From an uncultured Adlercreutzia sp. (lineage in GTDB: Bacteria; Actinomycetota; Coriobacteriia; Coriobacteriales; Eggerthellaceae): a DNA stretch of 64,000 nucleotides. The stretch lies in contig CAJUSP010000016.1 in NCBI GenBank assembly GCA_910589165.1, positions 1-64,000 on the forward strand, written 5' to 3'. This document shows positions 58,197 to 64,000 of this stretch, in pieces. A program made the translations under genes and the position numbers. A model generated the notes under the pieces. It did no database searches. It was not told the DNA's origin and saw nothing but the letters and a program-made list of their open reading frames with translations. Each line of letters begins with the position of its first letter. Position 1 is the stretch's first letter.

Positions 58197-58225
58197 TTGA
58201 AACGGCGCGGGGCATCCCTTATACT
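58197..58225 (+). promoter_or_regulatory. Promoter of secG
   Basis: -35 TTGAAA (58197-58202), 17-base spacer, -10 TATACT (58220-58225), about 50 bases before the secG start. Confidence 0.75.
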
Positions 58226-58273
58226 CAACAACTTGCGTGTACATTAAACGGTAACTGAAAGAAGGGCGTCGTC

Positions 58274-58528
58274 TTGAATCCCCTGGTCATCATCTTCCTG
58301 ATCCTGCTGGTTATCTCCGGCTTGGGCCTGATCATCTTCATTCTCATGCATTCCGGCAAGGGTACCGGCATCTCCGATATGATCGCGAGCTCCATGTACT
58401 CCACCCAGACGGGCACGAGCATCATCGAGAAGAACCTCGACCGCATTACCATCGGCTGCGCCATCGTGTTCCTTCTTTCCCTGGTGGTGCTCATGATCGT
58501 GTACCCCCACGGCACCATTTCCCAGTAA
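58274..58528 (+). CDS. secG: Preprotein translocase subunit SecG
   Basis: 84 residues with two hydrophobic helices (about 3-26 and 57-77) joined by a loop containing MHSGKGTGISDMI, the typical SecG pattern. SecG assists SecYE-dependent export. The start codon is TTG at 58274, with GAAAGAAGG upstream. It has its own promoter and lies between the glycolytic genes and tRNA-Leu. Confidence 0.9.
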   Translation: MNPLVIIFLILLVISGLGLIIFILMHSGKGTGISDMIASSMYSTQTGTSIIEKNLDRITIGCAIVFLLSLVVLMIVYPHGTISQ

Positions 58529-58542
58529 TTAGAAAAAACTTC

Positions 58543-58570
58543 TTGCATCGACGAGGGGTTCTGTTAGAAT
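58543..58570 (+). promoter_or_regulatory. Promoter of tRNA-Leu
   Basis: -35 TTGCAT (58543-58548), 16-base spacer, -10 TAGAAT (58565-58570), 21 bases before the tRNA. Confidence 0.65.
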
Positions 58571-58591
58571 AATCGTCGCTGCAAATCGCAC

Positions 58592-58680
58592 GTCGGAGTG
58601 GTGGAACGGCAGACACGCTAGCTTGAGGTGCTAGTGCCCATTTACCGGGTGTGCGGGTTCAAATCCCGCCTCCGACACCA
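58592..58680 (+). tRNA. tRNA-Leu (anticodon GAG), CCA encoded
   Basis: Acceptor stem GTCGGAG / CTCCGAC, discriminator A and encoded CCA. Anticodon stem CTAGC / GCTAG with loop TTGAGGT gives anticodon GAG (reads CUC/CUU leucine). A long variable arm typical of class II tRNA-Leu and the T-arm GCGGGTTCAAATCCCGC are present. Confidence 0.95.
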
Positions 58681-58693
58681 TCGTTAATTGAGG

Positions 58694-58726
58694 AACTCCC
58701 AGTTCAGGCCGGGAGTTTTCTTTTTG
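58694..58726 (+). terminator. Terminator after tRNA-Leu
   Basis: AACTCCC / GGGAGTT stem followed by TTCTTTTTG. Confidence 0.75.
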
Positions 58727-58756
58727 TACAATGTTTTGCATAGCCACGGTAATCTC

Positions 58757-60052
58757 TCACTGATCGGTGGTGCAGCCCCTAAAATTGAGCACCGCCAACA
58801 CATTCTCTTCATAAAACACTACTTTGTTCACAAAGTAGCGGAGTATTCTCTCGTCGTTGGTATCGCCGGCGACGATCGACTGGAAGAAGCGCACCACGTC
58901 TTCTTCGCTCGCCTCGGCGGTTTCACCCTCGAGGTTCTTGATCCGGTTCTGGATCTTCTCAATATCCCTCTCAGTCTCTTCGAATTTCGAGCGCACCCCT
59001 TCGTAGGGCATGCCGTCGGCCACGGCGTTCACGAGGTTCTGCTTCAGCTTCTCCAACGTCTTCAGCTCGTCCTGGGCGGCCTTGATGGCGGGGCGCACGT
59101 CTCCCTCGGCCAGGTAGGCCACGAAGCGTCGCGCCAGATCGCGCACCAGCATCTCGTCGTGCAGCACCTCGCGCACGCCCTGCACCACCTTGTTTTCCAA
59201 AAGGCCCTTCTGCACGCTGTGGCGCCGCTTCTGCTCGTCGCGCCAGGCGTAGTAGTAATAGGTCCGCCCCGTCTTCGATAGGCCCGACTCGCCGTGCATC
59301 AGCAGGCCCGTGTCGCGCCAGTAGAGCTTCCCGCACAGCGGGTACTCGGTGCGGGCCTTGCCGCGGCGGTAGGTGCGTATCCGATCGATGCAGGCCTGTT
59401 TGATTTCCATACTCACGATGGCCGGCATGCCGCCCTCAACGCGCACAGCCGGCACCGGCTTGCCCGTCGCATCCTTGATGACGCGCCCGCGCTCGTCCTT
59501 CAGCTGCCCCCAGGTATACACGCCGCCGTAAGACTCGTCGAGCAGCATATTACGCACGAAGTGGTACCCCGGATCCGCGTCCTGGGACGTCTTGGCGCCA
59601 AGCTCGCGCAGGTAGCCGAAGATGTCCTTGATGGGCACGCTGCCCAAGAAATCGTAGTGCGCCTGTTCGGCCACGGGCGCCCATACGGGATCCAGGGTGA
59701 TGATGTCTCCGTCGTGGCTATAGCCGAACTTCTTCACGCCGAGGTACTGGCACTGGCGCGCCTTACCCATCATGCCGCGCATAGTGTCCACTGCGCTCTG
59801 CTGCGATCGCAGCTGAGCGAAAATGGCCAGCATGCCCTTGTTCATGTCGGCCTCTATGGTGCCGCCGGAGATGTTCTCCTTGCAGCTTTCCAGCGTCACT
59901 CCGGCAAGCTTCAGTTCGCGCTCGTAGTGGAACTGGTCCATCATGTTGCGGGCAAAGCGGTCGATCTTCCAGACGATGACCACGTCGAACTTGTGGTTCT
60001 TGGCGTCCTTCACCATCTGCAGGAACTGAGGCCGATAAATATCTCCGCCTTT
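58757..60052 (-). pseudogene. Decayed large serine recombinase (N-terminally truncated, zinc ribbon lost)
   Basis: The open frame starts after a stop at about 60055 and encodes about 431 residues. It begins inside the resolvase domain (YRPQFLQ, then DVVIVWKIDRFARN), so the catalytic N-terminal serine and about 50-70 residues are missing. The recombinase domain (GVKKFGYSHDGDIITLD, PIKDIFGYLRELG) and the C-terminal coiled coil are present. The zinc-ribbon region (KLYWRDTGLLMHGESG, YYYYAWRDEQKRRHS) has W, T, W and H where the family has four cysteines. It lies next to tRNA-Leu and was probably the integrase of the island to the right. As it stands it should be inactive in catalysis. Confidence 0.8.
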
Positions 60053-60152
60053 CTACCTTACAACCTTCCTGGTCGCAAGGCGGCTAGATCCTCGGGTTCT
60101 GCCAAGAACTTCGTCGGAGAACCGCTTTTTTGAATGCGGCGACGCTCTGCCC

Positions 60153-60932
60153 CTAAGCTGCTAGCGCTGGAATGTACTGATCTGCATTGCTCCATGGAAC
60201 AGGGGTCGCGTTGTAGGCCTCGCACGCTTGCCGTAGGGCCGCCGCCGTCTCCTTGCCATCATCGTTGAGGAACACGTAAAGTTGTGCTCCAGAGCGCACC
60301 CGCTGGATGTCGTTCCACCCAAATAAAGCGTTCTTCACACTAGCTTCGGATGGGCTTCCTATGGCTTTCAATAAGCGTTCTGGCGCTTTTCCTTTAGTTT
60401 TGGGAATGAGGAAATCGAACTTTGATTCGAACCCCGACGTTCCCCGGACCATCAGGTTTTCTGAGTAGCGGATCTCGTTGCCATCGAGCCAGTGTGCTAC
60501 ATCTTCAATGAAGTAACTGCGCACGCTGTCTTTCGCGGTGTAGAACAGGTCATCGACTGATGCCATGGCCTGCATGAGCATGTTCATCTGCGGGAACAGA
60601 TCAGAGGAGTTGGCTCGTGCGTATATCTCTCCATCCGAGCTCATAACGCCAAACGCGTTGAGCGTCTGCTCTAACTTGCTGGCACGAGACTTACTGCCGA
60701 AAATATCGCAGCCCGACATTTCTAAATCGGCTATAGTGGCCCCAAGATCGGAAAGCAGGAAACTGCCTGTCTGTTGCGGATCTTCTGCGATATAGAGGCT
60801 CATATGATCGTTATTGCGATCGAGCATGGGGCACACCAGCCGAACCGCATCGCCGACCTGATAGGTTTTGACGCCGGCACGCCACCAGTCAGCGTAACCG
60901 TTTATTATGCTCTGTGCCTGCTCGATATTCAT
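60153..60932 (-). CDS. DUF1828/DUF1829-type protein
   Basis: 259 residues. The N-terminal DUF1828 pattern is visible: VRLVCPMLDRNNDHMSLYIA (about 29-48), LLSDLGATIADLEMSG (about 59-74), then LNAFGV and the helical ANSSDLFPQMNMLMQAMAS. The C-terminal half (DFLIPKTKGKAPERLLKAI, AQLYVFLNDDG) matches the DUF1829 type. Function of the family is unknown; members occur on phages and genomic islands. The start ATG lies one base after the stop of the upstream gene (TGA-G-ATG), so the two are translationally coupled. The base composition is clearly lower in GC than the housekeeping genes. Confidence 0.75.
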   Translation of the reverse strand: MNIEQAQSIINGYADWWRAGVKTYQVGDAVRLVCPMLDRNNDHMSLYIAEDPQQTGSFLLSDLGATIADLEMSGCDIFGSKSRASKLEQTLNAFGVMSSDGEIYARANSSDLFPQMNMLMQAMASVDDLFYTAKDSVRSYFIEDVAHWLDGNEIRYSENLMVRGTSGFESKFDFLIPKTKGKAPERLLKAIGSPSEASVKNALFGWNDIQRVRSGAQLYVFLNDDGKETAAALRQACEAYNATPVPWSNADQYIPALAA

Positions 60933-60933
60933 C

Positions 60934-61416
60934 TCAGATACCTAGTCCCCACCTTACATTTAACTGATTATCGATATGGCAAAATAGCCTGAACGCCTCG
61001 AAGATTGAGGGAACGTAATCGCTGCTGCCGGCAACCATGATACCCTCATCGCTTTTCAAGGGGAAGGCATAGGCTATTCCGTATCCTTCTATCGGAAGGT
61101 GGACGTGACTGCCTTTGATGATTTTTCCGTCCGGATTTGTGTGTATGAGATTGTCGTCAATGTCTATCCTTACGAGTGGTTGCGATGAGTGGCGTGTTTG
61201 CATCGTCACCTTGCGCGTGTCTTCCACTGAAAGGACAATCGTGGAGCTACGCGCTCCCTCGTATACGCTAAGAATGAACTTTTCAGGATGTGGCTTTACC
61301 GACACCAGGGGGACTTCTAGCTTGTGACCTGGTTTTGGTGCATCGTAGTTAAGCCGACTGCTGTCGACGATCTTGTCGCAACTTATCCACGCATCGTATT
61401 CTTCAGGGAATTCCAT
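60934..61416 (-). CDS. Small protein coupled to the DUF1828 gene (possibly DUF6978 family)
   Basis: 160 residues, beta-rich: WISCDKIVDSSRLNYDAP, KFILSVYEGARSSTIVLSV, RKVTMQTRHSSQPLVRIDID and a C-terminal GSSDYVPSIFEAFRLFCHI. The pairing with a DUF1828 protein fits the family I remember as DUF6978, but I cannot verify that. There is no signal peptide or transmembrane helix. HIDDN-like acidic patches and HSSQPLVRID could be a nucleic-acid or ligand surface, which is speculation. Lower GC than the chromosome backbone. Only a weak ribosome site is visible before the ATG. Confidence 0.65.
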   Translation of the reverse strand: MEFPEEYDAWISCDKIVDSSRLNYDAPKPGHKLEVPLVSVKPHPEKFILSVYEGARSSTIVLSVEDTRKVTMQTRHSSQPLVRIDIDDNLIHTNPDGKIIKGSHVHLPIEGYGIAYAFPLKSDEGIMVAGSSDYVPSIFEAFRLFCHIDNQLNVRWGLGI

Positions 61417-61497
61417 ATCAGTGCAACCTAACGCTTAGAATTTAGTACGAAGGCGATTATATCGGTTCAAACAGATAAGATATACATAAGCATACTC

Positions 61498-62481
61498 TCA
61501 ATAGTTTTTCTCGAGCCCGGCTTTGTCAATCACGCTGAAAGTGAAGCCTTGGGCTTCCGCTTTGCGCTTGATGATGTCTTGGAGGTTCGGAGCGGAGGGC
61601 ACATTGCAGATGGCTGCAAGCTCGCATCCGTATTCCGTAAAAGCGCCATATGGTAGGGAGAACCGATGCTCGCCTTCACTGAGGCTGATCCTTACAGCTT
61701 TGTCGGAGAGGTGCATCACTAGGCTCTCTTCCGAACTAATTGGCGGGTAGAAAGCCGCATTAATTACGTATAGACCCAATGATTCGAGCATACAGAGCTC
61801 GTAATGTGTGACAGCTTTTTCATTGTAGGTAGTATGGTTTCTGTTGTCTTCTACTAGAAAAAGAATCCCGGGCTTTCCGCTCTGGTCGTAAGTTGCGAAA
61901 GAGCAAACCTTCATAAAGACCAGAGCTTCCTCCTTACCCATCTCGGAAAGAATCCTCAGTGTTTTCCTTGAGGTCTCTCCAGGTTTTTTGATCTCGCTTG
62001 CGAGAAGCGAAGCCCAGATTTCACGGAGTTCTTGATCGTAGGCAGAGCGCGAGCCCTCGATAATCCCGTCAAGCATCGCAGGCGCAATTTCAGGATACGC
62101 ATCAGGTTCGGGCAGCATTCTTTCCGCAGATTCAAACACATCGAAGACGTTGAGGGCTTGCTCGGGGGTGCTTACGTAACCGTTTGCGAACAGGAAGGCT
62201 TGCTTCTCGGTAAGAAAAGGCATATTCTGGCGGTAGATGTTGTAGACGCTGGTCTCGGCGTCTGCCTTTATCTTCATGGCTGCCGCCATCTCTTCGGCAT
62301 AGGCCGTTGGATTGACGGCTCTACGCACTTCAGAGATAGCTCGTCCCAGAAGCGACGGTTTAGCGGTGTCAATTTGTGGAGCGGCAAAATGATTATTTAC
62401 ATTTAGGCTCGCGTTTGCGGACACGTCACTGATCTTGACGCCGTTGGCCTCAGCGCTAGCTGATAGCTTGAAATCTCCCAT
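61498..62481 (-). CDS. DUF2806-type protein
   Basis: 327 residues from the ATG at 62481 (GGAG 9 bases upstream); an ATG at 62496 has no site. Begins MGDFKLSASAEANGVK. It has a helical centre with the DUF2806-like segment DQELREIWASLLASEIKKPGE, TSRKTLRILSEMGKEEALVF (about residues 155-200) and a beta-rich C-terminus. Proteins with this domain are found on phages and islands of unknown role. Same strand as the two downstream DUF genes with an 81-base gap, so probably one operon. The island location suggests defence or mobile-element cargo (inference). Confidence 0.7.
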   Translation of the reverse strand: MGDFKLSASAEANGVKISDVSANASLNVNNHFAAPQIDTAKPSLLGRAISEVRRAVNPTAYAEEMAAAMKIKADAETSVYNIYRQNMPFLTEKQAFLFANGYVSTPEQALNVFDVFESAERMLPEPDAYPEIAPAMLDGIIEGSRSAYDQELREIWASLLASEIKKPGETSRKTLRILSEMGKEEALVFMKVCSFATYDQSGKPGILFLVEDNRNHTTYNEKAVTHYELCMLESLGLYVINAAFYPPISSEESLVMHLSDKAVRISLSEGEHRFSLPYGAFTEYGCELAAICNVPSAPNLQDIIKRKAEAQGFTFSVIDKAGLEKNY

Positions 62482-62665
62482 AGGCTCTATCTCCATTCTA
62501 GACTATGGTTCCCTCAAGGTCTCGAAGGGGATAATCCTGCATCTCGACTTTTGCATACTTTCCCGAGTTGGCAGGATTATCCGCGAGGTCAATAATCTGC
62601 TCCATTCCTTTGTTGCCGGGCATTCGGAAAACCGAGCTAGTTCGTTCTCGCCGCTGCTTGCGACG

Positions 62666-62688
62666 AAGATACCCAAATCGAGTATCTT
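62666..62688. promoter_or_regulatory. Operator-like palindrome A in the island
   Basis: AAGATAC, 9-base centre, GTATCTT. It shares GATAC/GTATC and CCAAAT with palindrome B at 62739-62763. A TATAAT box (62705-62710, plus strand) lies between the two. Confidence 0.5.
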
Positions 62689-62727
62689 TTTCAATGTTCA
62701 ATCCTATAATCTATCAAAATCGGCGTT

Positions 62728-62928
62728 ATGGCTCGCACAAAAGTATCCAAATTGGGTACTTTTGAAAAGAGACGACATGCCCGACAACATCGTTTCGGAA
62801 CGATGGAGTGTGCCTGGGGCCTGAGCAGCTACGACTCCCAGCGCCCGCAGGAGCAAATGGGCGACATGGCTCACAGAGTAGACGAGATCTACGGAGCAGA
62901 ATTGCAAACCATCAGGAATGTAACATGA
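62728..62928 (+). CDS. Possible small ORF at the island operator region
   Basis: 66 codons starting MARTKVSKLGTFEKRR, beginning 18 bases after a plus-strand TATAAT box and running through palindrome B. There is no Shine-Dalgarno site and no recognised family. The later part (SSYDSQRPQEQMGDMAHRVD) could be real or part of the decayed phage region that follows. Low confidence that it is expressed. Confidence 0.25.
   Translation: MARTKVSKLGTFEKRRHARQHRFGTMECAWGLSSYDSQRPQEQMGDMAHRVDEIYGAELQTIRNVT
62739..62763. promoter_or_regulatory. Operator-like palindrome B in the island
   Basis: AAAAGTATCCAA, central A, TTGGGTACTTTT: 11 of 12 positions are symmetric. A likely repressor site for the divergent region between the DUF2806 gene and the plus-strand phage remnant. 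Confidence 0.5.
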
Positions 62929-63163
62929 GTGCGAACACCTCTTGGTAGCTGCCTTCGCGCGACTCGCTGCTGGCCTCGTAGCGCTCGTGCCCATACGGCT
63001 CGGCATCGACTTGGATGCCGACCTTACTGAGATCGTCATCAACCTGCTAGCTGTCGGTGTTCTCGTCTGCCCGTGGTGAAAACCAGCTGGCCACTAAAGC
63101 CGCTCAAAAAGTCCGGAGTACTTTCTTTTGCCCGAGGAGGAGTACGCTGTGAAGAAAAACTAG
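62924..63163 (+). pseudogene. Degenerate phage holin-like remnant
   Basis: Across frames the plus strand reads MSANTS, then LVAAFARLAAGLVALVPIRL, LDADLTEIVINLLAVGVLVC and a tail NQLATKAAQKV, with at least two frameshifts. The hydrophobic pattern, short acidic loop and W/K/N-rich tail resemble small phage holins, and it precedes an endolysin remnant in the same direction. A short open tail (YFLLPEEEYAVKKN) ends at 63163. Not functional as read. Confidence 0.45.
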
Positions 63164-63207
63164 ACCGGAGCTATCTGCAGCGGCGGTCTAGAAGGAGACG
63201 GGCAACA

Positions 63208-63937
63208 ATGAAGATTAACGAGATCAACCTGTAGTTCGAAGCGCCAAGCATGCAAGTGAGCACATGTCGTGCGATACTTTCTCACACCGAGGGGACGAAG
63301 TGCTTGGCTGAGGATATCCGCCGCTGGCATATGGAGCGAGAATGGTCAGGGGTGCCTAAAGGGTAACTCTGACTTCGGCTGCATCTGCTTCGAGGACACT
63401 TCAACAATGAGACAGAGCCTCAGGCTCAGATCGATGCGAGTCGCGAGTTTGCTGTGTGGCTCAAGGACAAGTGTGGCTTTTACATCGTCGTGCGCCACAA
63501 GGATGCCGGCTGCACTGACTGGCCTGGAAAGATGTTTCCGCTCGATGTTATCGCAGGCGCTGCCGCCAAGCTCGCAGTTCATGCCGTCTCCGCCCCCGCG
63601 GCACCCAAGCTCCCCAAGCCGTCCAGCTATGATTCCCGGGCTGATTCGCTCCGAAAGGAGCGCAACGCCCAGAGCTTCTCCAGGCAGTCCGCAGACGGCG
63701 TCTTCGGACTTTTCACTCTTGCCGTATGCCCGACCCCTCGCAAGGGGCCATGGGTAGCACCACTAAGCTGGTTCAGAAGCATCTCGTTGCTAAAGGTTAC
63801 TCTTTCGGCAAGCATGGTGTGGACGGTAGCTTCGGCGATTAGACGCTCAAGGCCGCGCGATTCTTCCAGAAGGTCAACGCCCTTCCAATGACGGTGTCGT
63901 TGTCTAGAAAGCTTGGCGCAAGTTCCTTGATCTTTAG
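63208..63937 (+). pseudogene. Phage endolysin pseudogene (N-acetylmuramoyl-L-alanine amidase with peptidoglycan-binding domain)
   Basis: AAGGAG and ATG at 63208 begin MKINEINL, then a stop, then AILSHTEGTKCLAEDIRRWH (Amidase_2 zinc His) and another stop near 63364. In a shifted frame GHFNNETEPQAQIDASREF and VVRHKDAGCTDWPGKMFPLD supply the remaining zinc ligands. Near 63750 a further frame gives a PG_binding_1-like domain (TKLVQKHLVAKGYSFGKHGV, DGSFGD, stop, FFQKVNALP) and finally KAWRKFLDL ending at 63937. At least two in-frame stops, several frameshifts and a probable internal deletion show that the gene is dead. The module would cleave peptidoglycan at host lysis. Confidence 0.75.
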
Positions 63938-63953
63938 GTGCTAGCGTTGCTTC

Positions 63954-63989
63954 ATGTCCATGCGGCTGAGCCTCGCTCAGCATGGTATA
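63954..63989. terminator. Hairpin at the right end of the window
   Basis: CCATGCGGCTGAG and CTCAGCATGG around a short CCTCG loop form an imperfect stem downstream of the endolysin pseudogene. It may be its old terminator. Confidence 0.35.
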
Positions 63990-64000
63990 CCACTTTTCCA

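Noticed and set aside
62704..63042. Minus-strand open frame opposite the holin-like remnant (including EPYGHERYEASSESREG)
   Set aside because: It reads well for about 40 codons but lacks a start, and the plus strand fits a holin-endolysin order with the amidase relic downstream, so I favour the plus-strand interpretation.
58592..64000. Attachment site from tRNA-Leu (3' end duplicated downstream)
   Set aside because: I found no second copy of the tRNA 3' end within the window; the right boundary may lie beyond 64000.

Overview
The window looks like chromosome from a high-GC Coriobacteriia bacterium, most likely Eggerthellaceae (Eggerthella, Adlercreutzia or Gordonibacter type). This is inferred from three things: dense GC-rich codon use, a Tat-exported fumarate-reductase-type flavoprotein with an FMN-binding domain, and Gram-positive/actinobacterial gene orders (uvrC-rapZ-yvcK-whiA; rimP-nusA-ylxR-infB-rbfA-nrnA-truB-ribF). 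Genus-level placement is a guess.

Layout. 1-4.7 kb: a large LAQTG-anchored surface protein, frameshifted at a run of nine G. 4.7-15.1 kb: small unknown proteins, a HIRAN/Sel1 gene pair, the AddB-AddA recombination nuclease-helicase, a dimethylargininase-type amidinohydrolase and a glutaredoxin-like protein. 15.4-19.8 kb: serC, serA and leuA. 19.9-24.8 kb: an XRE-cupin regulator with an acyl-CoA ligase, coaD, and the exported flavoprotein. 25.1-35.9 kb: two further giant surface proteins, paralogous to the first, with an orphan HicB-like gene between them. 36.2-44.7 kb: the transcription/translation operon rimP to ribF. 44.9-46.8 kb: an LTA-synthase-like sulfatase. 47.6-52.6 kb: uvrC-rapZ-yvcK-whiA. 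53.5-58.5 kb: lower glycolysis (gapA, pgk, tpiA, gpmI) and secG, then tRNA-Leu(GAG) at 58.6 kb. 58.7-64 kb: a lower-GC accessory island with a decayed serine recombinase, three genes of poorly known DUF families, operator-like palindromes and a degenerate phage lysis cassette (holin-like remnant, amidase endolysin pseudogene).

Most striking signal: all three surface-protein paralogues carry a nine-base G/C homopolymer at the same place, just after the signal peptide. With nine bases paralogues 2 and 3 are in frame, while paralogue 1 is out of frame and would make only a 47-residue peptide. This is the classical architecture of slipped-strand phase variation, here in a three-member sortase-anchored adhesin family. 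Paralogues 2 and 3 share nearly identical promoters, signal peptides and C-terminal halves but have divergent, lower-GC N-terminal passenger regions. Short GC-rich hairpin repeats lie at their boundaries, so recombination as well as slippage may diversify the family.

Other observations include several long perfect or near-perfect inverted repeats between housekeeping genes, a NusA with a Cys/His-rich C-terminal tail, a probable attenuator ahead of rimP-nusA, and a large serine recombinase in which all four expected zinc-ribbon cysteine positions are substituted.
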